A program made the position numbers and the translations under genes. A DNA stretch of 64,000 nt from assembly GCF_016863195.1 (NCBI RefSeq), contig NZ_BOOK01000012.1:1-64000 (forward strand), read 5' to 3'. Shown piece by piece: positions 8,141-16,521 of the stretch; the stretch's first letter is position 1, and every line of letters starts with the position of its first letter. The DNA comes from Paraplanobispora takensis. GTDB lineage: Bacteria; Actinomycetota; Actinomycetes; Streptosporangiales; Streptosporangiaceae. Below the pieces are notes generated by a model. The model saw only the letters and a program-made list of their open reading frames with translations, made no database searches and was not told the DNA's origin.

Positions 8141-9853
8141 GTGCGACCCAGGGTCGAGGAGGTCCGCATCCAGGGACTCGGCGTGATCGACGAGGCCGTC
8201 CTGGAGCTATCACCGGGATTCACCGTGGTCACGGGCGAGACCGGCGCGGGGAAGACCATGGTGGTGACCGGCCTCGGGCTGCTGTTCGGCGGGCGCGCCG
8301 ACCCCGCCCGGGTCCGTCCGGGTTCGGACAAGGCCGTCGTCGACGGCACGCTCCTGGTCGACCCGAAGAGCCGGGTGGCCCAGCAGGTCGAGGACGTCGG
8401 CGGTGAGATCGAGGACGGCCAGCTGATCATCTCACGCACCGTCTCGGCCGAGGGCCGCAGCCGGGCCTGGCTGGGCGGGCGCAGCGTCCCGGTGGGCACG
8501 CTCACCTACCTGGCCGACGACCTGGTGGCCGTGCACGGCCAGATGGACCAGCAGCGGCTGCTGCAGCCCGGCCGCCAGCGCGCCGCCCTGGACCGCTACG
8601 CCGGTGACGACCTGGTCAAGCCGTTGCGCGCCTACGAGCAGGCCTACCGGCGCCACAAGCAGATCTCCGAGCAGCTGACCGAGCTGACCGCCAGGGCCAA
8701 GGAGCGCGCCCAGGAGGCCGACCTGCTCAGGTTCGGGCTGGAGGAGGTCGAGAAGGCCGACCCCAAGGCGGGTGAGGACGTCGCGCTCCGCGAGGAGGAG
8801 GACCGCCTCTCCCACGCCGACTCCCTCAGGAGCGCCGCGGAGACGGCCCACACGGCGCTGCTCGGCGACCCGATGTCGGGTGAGCAGGGCCTGCAGGACG
8901 CCGTCTCGCTGGTGGGGCAGGCCCGCGCCGCCGTGGAGGCGGTCCGCGACGTCGACCCGGCGCTGGCCGGGATCGCCGACCGCCTCGCCGAGGCCGGCTA
9001 CCTGATCTCCGACGTCGCCACCGAGCTGGCCGCCTACGCCGAGTCGGTCGAGGCCGACCCGGCCCGGCTGGCGGCCGTGCAGGAGCGCCGGGCCGTGGTC
9101 ACCCACCTCGTGCGCAAGTACGGCGAGGACACCACGGCGGTGCTCGACTGGGCCGAGCAGGCCGCGCTGCGCCTGACCGAGCTGGAGGGCGACGACGACC
9201 GGATCGGCGAGCTCACCCGCGAGCAGGAGGAGCTCACCGCCCGCCTCACCGATCTGGCCGCCGAGCTCACCCGGGTCCGTACGGCCGCCGCCGAGCGGTT
9301 CGGGCGGGCCGTCACCGAGGAGCTCACCGCGCTGGCGATGCCGCACGCGCGCGTCGTGGTCGACATCACCGCGGCCGGCGACTTCGGCCCGTACGGCGTG
9401 GACGAGGTCGAGCTGCGCATGTCCCCGCACCCCGCCTCGCCGCCGCTGCCGCTGAACAAGGGGGCCTCCGGAGGCGAGCTGAGCCGGGTCATGCTCGCCA
9501 TCGAGGTGGTCTTCGCCGGTGCCGACCCGGTGCCGACGTTCGTCTTCGACGAGGTCGACGCGGGCGTGGGCGGCAAGGCGGCGGTCGAGATCGGGCGGCG
9601 CCTGGCCCGCCTGGCCCGCACCGCCCAGGTGATCGTGGTCACCCACCTGCCCCAGGTGGCCGCCTTCGCCGACCAGCACCTGGTCGTGGAGAAGGACAGC
9701 GACGGCACCGTGGTGCGCAGCGGCGTGGTCGCCCTCGACAGGGACGGCCGGACCCGCGAGCTGTCCCGCATGCTGGCCGGTCTGGAGGACTCCGAGCTCG
9801 GCCGCGCGCACGCCGAGGAGCTCCTGGCGATAGCGGCCGCCGACAAGGGATGA
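8141..9853 (+). CDS. recN: DNA repair protein RecN
   Basis: A 570-residue SMC-like ATPase for double-strand break repair. Walker A is GETGAGKT at residues 32-39. A long coiled-coil region covers roughly residues 150-380. The signature block NKGASGGELSRVMLAIE is near residue 440, and Walker B (FVFDEVDAGVGG) is near residue 465. The start is GTG with gggaggga upstream. I looked for an actinobacterial LexA box in the short leader and did not see one, so SOS control from this gap is not supported. Confidence 0.95.
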   Translation: MRPRVEEVRIQGLGVIDEAVLELSPGFTVVTGETGAGKTMVVTGLGLLFGGRADPARVRPGSDKAVVDGTLLVDPKSRVAQQVEDVGGEIEDGQLIISRTVSAEGRSRAWLGGRSVPVGTLTYLADDLVAVHGQMDQQRLLQPGRQRAALDRYAGDDLVKPLRAYEQAYRRHKQISEQLTELTARAKERAQEADLLRFGLEEVEKADPKAGEDVALREEEDRLSHADSLRSAAETAHTALLGDPMSGEQGLQDAVSLVGQARAAVEAVRDVDPALAGIADRLAEAGYLISDVATELAAYAESVEADPARLAAVQERRAVVTHLVRKYGEDTTAVLDWAEQAALRLTELEGDDDRIGELTREQEELTARLTDLAAELTRVRTAAAERFGRAVTEELTALAMPHARVVVDITAAGDFGPYGVDEVELRMSPHPASPPLPLNKGASGGELSRVMLAIEVVFAGADPVPTFVFDEVDAGVGGKAAVEIGRRLARLARTAQVIVVTHLPQVAAFADQHLVVEKDSDGTVVRSGVVALDRDGRTRELSRMLAGLEDSELGRAHAEELLAIAAADKG

Positions 9854-9965
9854 GCGGCCGGAACGCGGGTTCCGGGAGGCGTGATCGGCCGCCGATCCGC
9901 TGTGACAAGGCTGACACGCGGCCGGGGACATGGCTCACCTGCCCGTTTCCTCTGGCAGGATGGTC

Positions 9966-11171
9966 ATGATGAAGGTGCCGGCTGACGAGCTTCAGCGCAA
10001 GCTCACGGGTTACCTCCGCCGCAGGAAGGTCAGCGACCTTCCCGGGGTGACGGCAGTGGCGAGGATCGACCGCCGGACCAAGAGACTGACCAAGCGTCTC
10101 AAGGCCGGGGAAATCGCGATCATCGACCATGTCGACGTCGACCGGGTGAGCGCGGAGGCGCTTGTCGCGTGCGGCGCGGCGGGCGTGGTCAACGTCGCGG
10201 CCGGCATCAGCGGGCGCTACCCCAACCTGGGCCCGCAGATCATCGTCGAGACCGGGGTGCCGTTCGTCGACAACGCGACGCCCGAGCTGTTCGAGCGCGT
10301 CAGGGACGGCGACCTGATCCGCCTGCACGAGGGCGCCGTCTACCTCGACGAGGAGATGGTCGGCAAGGGCGACGTGCAGACGGCCGAGTCCGTCGAGGCC
10401 GCCATGGCCGAGGCGCGGGCCGGGCTGGCCGTGCAGATCGAGGCGTTCGCCGTCAACACGATGGAGTACGTCCGCCGCGAGAGCGACCTGCTCATCGACG
10501 GGGCCGGCGTGCCCGACATCAAGACCCCCATGGACGGCCGGCACGTCCTCATCGTGGTGCGCGGATACCACTACAAGGAGGACATCGCCGCCCTGCGCCC
10601 CTACCTCAGGGAGTACCGCCCGGTCATGATCGGGGTGGACGGCGGCGCCGACGCGCTGCTGGAGGCGGGCTACGTCCCCGATGTGATCGTGGGGGACTTC
10701 GACTCGGTCTCCACCAAGGCGCTGACCTGCGGCGCCGAGCTGGTCGTGCACGCCTACCGGGACGGCCGCGCGCCGGGCCTGGAGCGGGTGGAGCAGCTCG
10801 GCCTGTCCGCGGAGATCTTCCCGTCGATCGGCACCAGCGAGGACATCGCGATGCTGATCGCCGACGACAAGGGCGCCGAGCTGATCGTCGCGGTCGGCAC
10901 GCACTGGACTCTTGAGGAGTTCCTCGACAAGGGGCGCTCGGGCATGGCCAGCACCCTCCTCACCCGCCTGCGGGTGGGCAGCAAGCTCATCGACGCCAAG
11001 GGCGTCAGCCGGCTCTACCGCAGCCGGATCTCCACTCCGTCCCTGCTCATCCTGGCCGTCGTCGCACTGATCACCATGGGGGTCGCGGTCTTCTCCACCC
11101 CGGTGGGCAGGATCTGGCTGGACGACGCCTGGAACGCCTTCGTCTTCTGGTTGGTCGGACTCTTCTCGTGA
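9966..11171 (+). CDS. steA: SteA-like septal protein (Rv1697 homologue, thiamin-pyrophosphokinase-like domain)
   Basis: A protein of about 401 residues. The central segment VIVGDFDSVSTKAL with preceding GVDGGADALLEAG resembles the thiamin pyrophosphokinase catalytic fold. The C-terminus has two hydrophobic segments (SLLILAVVALITMGVAVF and WNAFVFWLVGLF), so it is membrane-anchored. In Corynebacterium SteA and SteB act together in cell separation; the following gene is the SteB/MctB homologue, overlapping by 4 bp. ATGs exist at 9930, 9960, 9966 and 9969; agga at 9957-9960 favours 9966 or 9969. Whether the kinase-like fold is active is unknown. Confidence 0.85.
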   Translation: MMKVPADELQRKLTGYLRRRKVSDLPGVTAVARIDRRTKRLTKRLKAGEIAIIDHVDVDRVSAEALVACGAAGVVNVAAGISGRYPNLGPQIIVETGVPFVDNATPELFERVRDGDLIRLHEGAVYLDEEMVGKGDVQTAESVEAAMAEARAGLAVQIEAFAVNTMEYVRRESDLLIDGAGVPDIKTPMDGRHVLIVVRGYHYKEDIAALRPYLREYRPVMIGVDGGADALLEAGYVPDVIVGDFDSVSTKALTCGAELVVHAYRDGRAPGLERVEQLGLSAEIFPSIGTSEDIAMLIADDKGAELIVAVGTHWTLEEFLDKGRSGMASTLLTRLRVGSKLIDAKGVSRLYRSRISTPSLLILAVVALITMGVAVFSTPVGRIWLDDAWNAFVFWLVGLFS

Positions 11172-12181
11172 TCGATTTCCGTTATCACCTCGTCTCCATC
11201 ATCGCGATCTTCGTCGCGCTGTCGGTCGGCATCGTGCTGGGCACGACCCTGCTCGAAGAGCCCACCATCCAGGCCGCCGAGGCCGTCGCCGACACGCTCC
11301 AGAAGGGCAACAGCGAGCTGCGCGCCGCGAACGAGATCCTGACCGACATGAAGACGGGCAACGACGCCTTCGTCACCTCGCACGCCGCCGAGCTCGTCGA
11401 GGGCGGCCTGGCGGGGGAGAGCGTCGTGATCGTGGAGGCCCCCGGCGCCGCGCCGGGCATGAGCGAGGCCGTCCAGCAGATGATCGAGCTGGCGGGGGCG
11501 ACGGTGACCGGCCAGGTCACCCTCACCGACAAATACGTCGACCCCACCCAGTCGGTCTTCATCGACCGGCTGGCCACCGGCGTCAAGCCCGTCGACATGG
11601 TCTTCCCCGCCGAGGACACCGCCTACGACAAGGCCGCCGCGGTGCTGACCGGCGCGCTCGTGAACACGGTCCCGGACACCGCGGGCAAGGACGACCCGCC
11701 CGGCAGCGGGGTCCTCGACGCCTTCCAGCGGGCGGACCTGCTCAACGTCACCCTCGGACCCGCCGCCCAGGCCGGCGGGGCGGAACAGATCGCCAGGGCG
11801 GGCCTGGCGGTGCTGGTCGCCCCCGCGGAGCCGTACACCGGAGAGAGCGCCGCCACCCAGGCGGGCGCGATCGTGTCGCTGGCGCTCGGACTGGACGAGG
11901 GCTCCCGGGGCAGCGTGCTGACCGGCCTCCTGCGCGCGACCTCGGCGGGCGGCGTCGTGGCCGCGCTGCGCGACAACGCCGTGGCGGCGGAGAAGGTCTC
12001 CAGCGTGGACACCGCCGATATTCCCGCGGGCCGCGTCGTGGTGGTCTACGCTCTTCGGGAGCAGCTGTCCGGGGTCACCGGCCAGTACGGCCTCGGCCCC
12101 GACGCCTCCGCCTTCGAGCCCAGCGCGCCGGCGCCCACGGCCTCCCCGTCCACGCCGCCCACGGCCCCTTCCGGAGGATGA
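11168..12181 (+). CDS. steB: SteB / MctB-like envelope protein
   Basis: A 337-residue protein that starts IDFRYHLVSIIAIFVALSVG: one N-terminal membrane segment with the conserved FRYH motif, then a predicted coiled coil (residues 36-70) and an extracytoplasmic domain, ending in an Ala/Pro/Ser-rich tail. The family includes M. tuberculosis Rv1698 (MctB, linked to copper handling) and corynebacterial SteB. The GTG start overlaps the steA stop (GTGA), giving translational coupling and supporting a SteA-SteB pair. A copper role is known only for the mycobacterial member and should not be assumed. Confidence 0.85.
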   Translation: MIDFRYHLVSIIAIFVALSVGIVLGTTLLEEPTIQAAEAVADTLQKGNSELRAANEILTDMKTGNDAFVTSHAAELVEGGLAGESVVIVEAPGAAPGMSEAVQQMIELAGATVTGQVTLTDKYVDPTQSVFIDRLATGVKPVDMVFPAEDTAYDKAAAVLTGALVNTVPDTAGKDDPPGSGVLDAFQRADLLNVTLGPAAQAGGAEQIARAGLAVLVAPAEPYTGESAATQAGAIVSLALGLDEGSRGSVLTGLLRATSAGGVVAALRDNAVAAEKVSSVDTADIPAGRVVVVYALREQLSGVTGQYGLGPDASAFEPSAPAPTASPSTPPTAPSGG

Positions 12182-13050
12182 TCCCGATGGCTCGTCGCGC
12201 TCTCGTCGGCGCTCTGGCCGGTGCCGCGCTCGGCGCGGTGGCCGCCCGCGCGGCCTATGCCGCCTTCAGGCGCAGGCCGCCGATCGGTGATGCCGAGACC
12301 TGGAACCGGACCAACCACCGGGGCGAGCCGATCACCCTGCTGGAGGGGCCGGCCTTCGTCGCGGGCGCGGCCGCGGCCGCGACGGTCGTCCCCGGCCTGC
12401 CCGCGCGGGTGCGCGCGGCCGCGCTGCTGGCCGCCGCCGGGGCCGGCGGGCTCGGCGCCTATGACGACCTGTACGGCGTGACCTCCTCCAAGGGGTTCAG
12501 GGGACACCTGGGCGCACTGGCCAAGGGTGAGGTCACCAGCGGTGCCATGAAGATCATCGGCATCGGCGTGACCGGCCTGGCCGCGGCGGCCCTGACCTCG
12601 CGCTGCCCGGCCGACATCGCGGTCAACGGCGCGCTGGTCGCCGGGAGCGCGAACCTGGCCAACCTGTTCGACCTGCGTCCCGGCCGTGCGATCAAGGTCG
12701 GCCTGATCTGCGGCGCGCCGCTGCTGGCCGCCTCCGTGCTCGGGGACGCCCCGGCCGCCGCGGCCGTCGCCGCGCTGCCGGCCGGCGCCGCCGCCGCGCT
12801 CCTGCCCGAGGACCTGGGCGAGCGGGCGATGCTGGGCGACGCCGGGGCCAACGCGCTGGGCGCGCTGCTGGGCCTGGCCGCCGCCCTCACCCTGGGCCGG
12901 CCCGGCCGCCTGGCGGTGCTGGGCACCGTGGTCGCGCTGACCGCCGCCTCGGAGAAGATCAGCTTCACCCGCGTCATCGCCGGTAACCGCGTGCTCAACC
13001 GGATCGACATGCTCGGCCGCCGCCCCGTGGAGCAGGCACCCGTCCACTGA
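12178..13050 (+). CDS. MraY/WecA-like membrane glycosyl-phosphate transferase homologue
   Basis: A 290-residue, highly hydrophobic protein whose motifs parallel the polyprenyl-phosphate phospho-sugar transferases: the Asp pair in GAYDDLYG (D96, D97), NLANLFDLRPGR at 159-170 in place of the NLTDGLDG-type block, and MLGDAGANALG at 219-228. MraY/WecA enzymes move a phospho-sugar from UDP onto undecaprenyl phosphate; this protein is shorter and divergent, so the substrate is unknown. It overlaps steB by 4 bp (ATGA), and its stop overlaps the ATG of murJ. Envelope precursor synthesis is the likely theme. Alternative: a non-catalytic relative. Confidence 0.65.
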   Translation: MIPMARRALVGALAGAALGAVAARAAYAAFRRRPPIGDAETWNRTNHRGEPITLLEGPAFVAGAAAAATVVPGLPARVRAAALLAAAGAGGLGAYDDLYGVTSSKGFRGHLGALAKGEVTSGAMKIIGIGVTGLAAAALTSRCPADIAVNGALVAGSANLANLFDLRPGRAIKVGLICGAPLLAASVLGDAPAAAAVAALPAGAAAALLPEDLGERAMLGDAGANALGALLGLAAALTLGRPGRLAVLGTVVALTAASEKISFTRVIAGNRVLNRIDMLGRRPVEQAPVH

Positions 13051-14855
13051 TGACCAGGAAGATCGGTCAGGGGATCGCGGGAGCGGCGATCCTCATCGGA
13101 GCCGTGACCGTGGTGGCCCGGATCGTCGGGTTCGGCAGGTACTACGTCCAGTCGCACACCGTCGGCAACTCCTGCCTGAGCACCGCCTACAACACCGCCA
13201 ACTACGTGCCGAACATCGTCTTCGAGCTGGTCGCCGGGGGCGCGCTGGCGGGGATGGTGGTGCCGGTGCTGGCCTCGGCGGCCTCGCGGTCCGCCGAGGA
13301 CCCGCAGGCCAGGGCCGAGGCCGGACGGATCACCTCGGCGCTGCTCACCTGGACGCTGCTGGCGCTAGTCCCGCTGACCCTGCTGATCGCGGTGTTCGCC
13401 GGGCCGGTCGTCTCGCTGCTGGTCGGCGACGTCGGCAGTGAACCGGGTGCCCGCCCGTGCGACGTCTCCCAGGTGATCGCGGTGGGCGCCGACATGCTGG
13501 TGGTGTTCGCCCCCCGGATGATCTTCTTCGGCCTGGCCGTCGTCCTGTACGGCGTGCTCCAGGCGCACCGGCGGTTCCTGGGCCCGGCCCTGGCGCCGCT
13601 GGTCTCCAGTCTGCTGATCGTCGTCTCCCACCTGGCCTTCACCTCGATCGACGCCGAGGCCGCCGGCGATCTGGGCGCGCTGACCACCGCGGGGGAGCTG
13701 ACCCTGTCCCTCGGGGCGACCGTCGCCGCCGCCGCGATGGTCGTGACCGTGATCGGCCCGGTGAGCCGCCTGCGGCTGAGGCTGCGGCCGTCGCTGTCCT
13801 TCCCGCCGGGGGCGGGGGCACAGGCCCGGCGGCTCGCCACGGCCGGTCTCGCCGTGCTCGTCGTCCAGCAGATCACGCTGACCGTGGTGGTCGGGCTGAC
13901 CAACGACCTGGGCGGAGACGGGGCGGTCGGCGTCTACACCTACGCCTGGGCGCTGTACCAGCTGCCGTTCGCGGTGCTCGCCGTCCCGGTGGCGACCAGC
14001 TCCTTCCCCACCCTGTCCACCCGCGCGGCCGAGGGGGACCGGGAGGGCTTCGACACCCTGGCCGCCTCGACCACGCGGGTGATCGTGCTGGTGATGGGCC
14101 TGTCGGCCGGGGTGATGGCGGCGGTCGCCATGCCGGTGGCGCGGGTGTTCCTGGAGGGCACGCCGGGCGGCGGCGTCCCGCAGGAGATGGCTGCGGGCGT
14201 GAGCTGGTTCGCGCCGGGGCTGGTCGGGTACGCGCTGATGCTCCACCTGGCCCGGATGCTGTACGCCTGCGGCCGGGGCCGATCGGCGGCCCTGGCCTCC
14301 GTGGCAGGCTGGGGGACGGCCCTGGTGGCGCAGATCCTGCTGGCCCGCACGGCCGACGGATCGGCCGAGGTGGTGGGGCGCCTGGCGATGGGCAGCACGA
14401 TCGGGATGACGGTGGGCGGGATCCTGCTGGCCCTGACGGTGCTGCGGGCCCGGGGAGGCGCGGCTCTGGCGGGGAACTGGCGGGCGCTGGCGGCCGCCGT
14501 GGCCGGGGGAGCCGCCGCGTACGGGGCCGGGCTGGCCGTCGTGACGGCGGCCGGCGAGGTTCCCACGTGGGTGTGCGTGCCGCTCGGGGTGGGCGCGGCG
14601 GTGGCGGGGACGGCGGCGTTCGCGGCGGTGGCGGCGGTGCTCGACCGCCCGGACGCCCGTGCGCTGCTGGCCCGGCTGCCGCTGCGCCGCAGCCGCCGCG
14701 GCGGCGGAACCGGGGACGGCGGCGGAACCGGGGACGGCGGAACCGGGGACGGCGGCGGAACCGGGGACGGCGGAACCGGGGACGGCGGCACCGGGAGCGG
14801 CGGCGAGCGGCCGGGCGGCGGAGACGGGATCACGGTCGGGGACTCCGGTGGCTGA
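13050..14855 (+). CDS. murJ: MurJ/MviN-family lipid II flippase homologue
   Basis: A 601-residue polytopic protein with about 14 hydrophobic segments. The opening (residues 24-60: ARIVGFGRYYVQSHTVG, then AYNTANYVPNIVFELVAGGA) is the characteristic MurJ/MviN N-terminus facing the central cavity. It should flip a lipid-linked precursor across the membrane. Genomes of this group often carry more than one MurJ-like gene, so this need not be the essential lipid II flippase. Residues from about 548 form a Gly-rich tail (GGGTGDGGGTGDGG) that is unusual for the family. The start overlaps the preceding stop (TGATG). Confidence 0.88.
   Translation: MTRKIGQGIAGAAILIGAVTVVARIVGFGRYYVQSHTVGNSCLSTAYNTANYVPNIVFELVAGGALAGMVVPVLASAASRSAEDPQARAEAGRITSALLTWTLLALVPLTLLIAVFAGPVVSLLVGDVGSEPGARPCDVSQVIAVGADMLVVFAPRMIFFGLAVVLYGVLQAHRRFLGPALAPLVSSLLIVVSHLAFTSIDAEAAGDLGALTTAGELTLSLGATVAAAAMVVTVIGPVSRLRLRLRPSLSFPPGAGAQARRLATAGLAVLVVQQITLTVVVGLTNDLGGDGAVGVYTYAWALYQLPFAVLAVPVATSSFPTLSTRAAEGDREGFDTLAASTTRVIVLVMGLSAGVMAAVAMPVARVFLEGTPGGGVPQEMAAGVSWFAPGLVGYALMLHLARMLYACGRGRSAALASVAGWGTALVAQILLARTADGSAEVVGRLAMGSTIGMTVGGILLALTVLRARGGAALAGNWRALAAAVAGGAAAYGAGLAVVTAAGEVPTWVCVPLGVGAAVAGTAAFAAVAAVLDRPDARALLARLPLRRSRRGGGTGDGGGTGDGGTGDGGGTGDGGTGDGGTGSGGERPGGGDGITVGDSGG
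14699..14800. repeat. 12/15-bp tandem repeats encoding a Gly-Thr-Asp tail
   Basis: Copies of ggcggaaccggggac, with and without an extra ggc, are arranged in tandem at the 3' end of murJ. All are in frame. They are likely prone to slippage. Confidence 0.8.
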
Positions 14856-14957
14856 GCCGGGACCGCAGGCGGCCGGGGACCGGTCGAGGGCGACGGAAGC
14901 GGGAGCGGCGGGCGGTACGGCGAAGCCGGGAACGCGGACGGCGGGAAGGAACCGGGC

Positions 14958-16145
14958 ATGACGGAGGCGGCGCCGCCGGCGGGCGGGGAGGAGGCGGGGA
15001 TGACGGAGCCTGGTATGCGTGTGGCGTTCGTGCTGGGGACCAGCGCGGGCGGGGTCGGGCGGCATGTGGCGATGCTGGCCGGCGGGCTGGTACGGCGGGG
15101 GCACCGGGTGGTGGTGGCCGGACCGCCGAGCACCGAGGAGAGCTTCGGGTTCACCCGGCTCGGTGCCCGCTTCCTGCCGGTTCCCATCTCCGACCGGCCG
15201 CGTCCCGGCGGCGATCTGCGGGCGGTGCGCGCTCTGCGGGAGCTGCGCTCGGCGGAGGCCGTACACGCCCACGGGCTGCGGGCCGGGGCGCTGGCCGCCC
15301 TGGCTCTGGCCGGGACCGGGACCGGTCTGGCGGTGACGCTGCACAACGCGGCCACGGCGGGCGGGGCCGTGGGTGCGATCTACGGCGTCCTGGAGCGGAT
15401 CGTCGCCCGCCGCGCCGACCGGGTCCTGGTGGTCTCCCCCGATCTGGGGGAGCGCATGACCGCCCTGGGGGCCCGGCAGGTCGAGCCCGCCGTCGTGCCC
15501 GCGCCCCCGCTGCCCTCCTCGGACCGGGAGCCGTGGGAGGTCCGGGCGCAGCTCGGCGCCGGTGACCGGCCGATCCTGCTGACCGTGGCCAGGCTCGCCC
15601 AGCAGAAGGGCCTGGAGACCCTCCTCGAGGTGGCGGCCGCCGTCGCCTCCGCAACCCCTGCGGAGCCGGAGACGCGGAGCCGGGAGGCGGGGAAGGACGG
15701 ATCCGGGTCGGAGGCGCTGTTCCTCGTGGCGGGGGAGGGGCCGCTACGGGATGAGCTGCAGCGGCGGATCGACGCCCGGGGATTGCCGGTCCGGCTGCTG
15801 GGCAACCGGGACGACGTCGGGGACCTGCTCGGGGCGGCGCGGGCGCTGGTGGTGCCGAGCCGCTGGGAGGGTCAGCCGCTGAGCGTCCAGGAGGCGTTGC
15901 GCGCGGGGACCCCGGTGATCGCCACCGCCGTCGGGGGGATCCCGCCGATGGTGGGCCGCGCCGGGACGCTGGTGCCGTACGGTGACGCCCCCGCCATGAG
16001 CGAGGCGGTCCGCCGGGTGCTCGCCGACGACGGGTTCGCCCGGCGCCTGGCGGAGGAGGCCGTGCGCCGGGGCCGCGAGCTGCCCGGCGAGGCTGAGGCG
16101 CTGGAGGCCGTACTGGCCGTCTACACCGGGCTCCGGCGCCCCTGA
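14958..16145 (+). CDS. GT4-type glycosyltransferase
   Basis: A GT-B fold glycosyltransferase of about 395 residues. The N-domain opens with VAFVLGTSAGGVGRHVAMLA (glycine-rich acceptor loop). The C-domain has VARLAQQKGLETLLE and the donor-binding VPSRWEGQPLSVQEALRAG (the E-x7-E type motif of family GT4), then TPVIATAVGGIPPMV. It probably transfers an activated sugar to an envelope lipid or glycan; donor and acceptor are unknown. It follows murJ by 102 bp on the same strand. The ATG at 14958 has ggaagga upstream; ATGs at 15000 and 15015 are alternatives, and the conserved domain begins just after the latter. Confidence 0.85.
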   Translation: MTEAAPPAGGEEAGMTEPGMRVAFVLGTSAGGVGRHVAMLAGGLVRRGHRVVVAGPPSTEESFGFTRLGARFLPVPISDRPRPGGDLRAVRALRELRSAEAVHAHGLRAGALAALALAGTGTGLAVTLHNAATAGGAVGAIYGVLERIVARRADRVLVVSPDLGERMTALGARQVEPAVVPAPPLPSSDREPWEVRAQLGAGDRPILLTVARLAQQKGLETLLEVAAAVASATPAEPETRSREAGKDGSGSEALFLVAGEGPLRDELQRRIDARGLPVRLLGNRDDVGDLLGAARALVVPSRWEGQPLSVQEALRAGTPVIATAVGGIPPMVGRAGTLVPYGDAPAMSEAVRRVLADDGFARRLAEEAVRRGRELPGEAEALEAVLAVYTGLRRP

Positions 16146-16333
16146 GAAGAACCGCGCCACCCGCCCGCGCCGGGCGCTCGCCTTCCCGGGAGAGCCGGGC
16201 CCGCTCCTCCGCGCCGGGCGCGGGCGTCTGGCGGAGAGGGCCGCGCCGGTCCTCCACGCCGGGGAGCCGACGTTCCCCGGGGACGGAGGCGGTCCGAGCT
16301 GGGGGGAAGAATCCGGCGGCGGAGGCGGTTGAA
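16146..16333. other. gap between the glycosyltransferase gene and the TerC leader
   Basis: GC-rich sequence with no convincing gene. The TerC promoter and riboswitch follow from about 16334 and are listed separately. Confidence 0.5.
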
Positions 16334-16363
16334 TTAGGTGCCGCCGAGCCAGATCCCTATACT
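16334..16363 (+). promoter_or_regulatory. probable promoter of the TerC leader
   Basis: A -10-like TATACT at 16358-16363, with a weaker -35 candidate (TTAGGT, 16334-16339) 18 bp upstream. It places the transcript start near 16370, just ahead of the riboswitch-like segment. Confidence 0.55.
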
Positions 16364-16369
16364 GGCTTG

Positions 16370-16512
16370 GTTAGGGGGGGAGTATCCCTTCGCGGCAGTC
16401 TCGTCATCACGGTGTCGCCTCGATCCACGAGGCCCCCGGGGCTGTCGGTCCGCGCATGATTTTCGCTGGGCGGGAGAGACCTCCGGCAATCAGCCATGCG
16501 CGCCGGAGGGTT
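16370..16512 (+). promoter_or_regulatory. yybP-ykoY (manganese) riboswitch with RBS-sequestering platform
   Basis: The leader contains the conserved yybP-ykoY segments in order: GGGGGGAGUAUCCC at 16374-16387, GUCAUCAC at 16393-16400, and GGGAGAGACCUCCGGC at 16472-16487. This RNA class senses Mn2+ and in many bacteria lies before TerC/Alx- or MntP-type genes, exactly the arrangement here. Cctccggc (16480-16487), part of the conserved 3' aptamer strand, is perfectly complementary to gccggagg (16502-16509), which contains the ribosome-binding site. Mn2+ binding would hold the 3' strand in the aptamer and free the ribosome-binding site (inference). The motif match was made by eye, without a covariance model. 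Confidence 0.8.
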
Positions 16513-16521
16513 TATACCACT

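Noticed and set aside
13457-15565. A 702-codon frame overlapping murJ and the glycosyltransferase
   Set aside because: Arg/Gly-rich +2-frame shadow of two recognisable genes.
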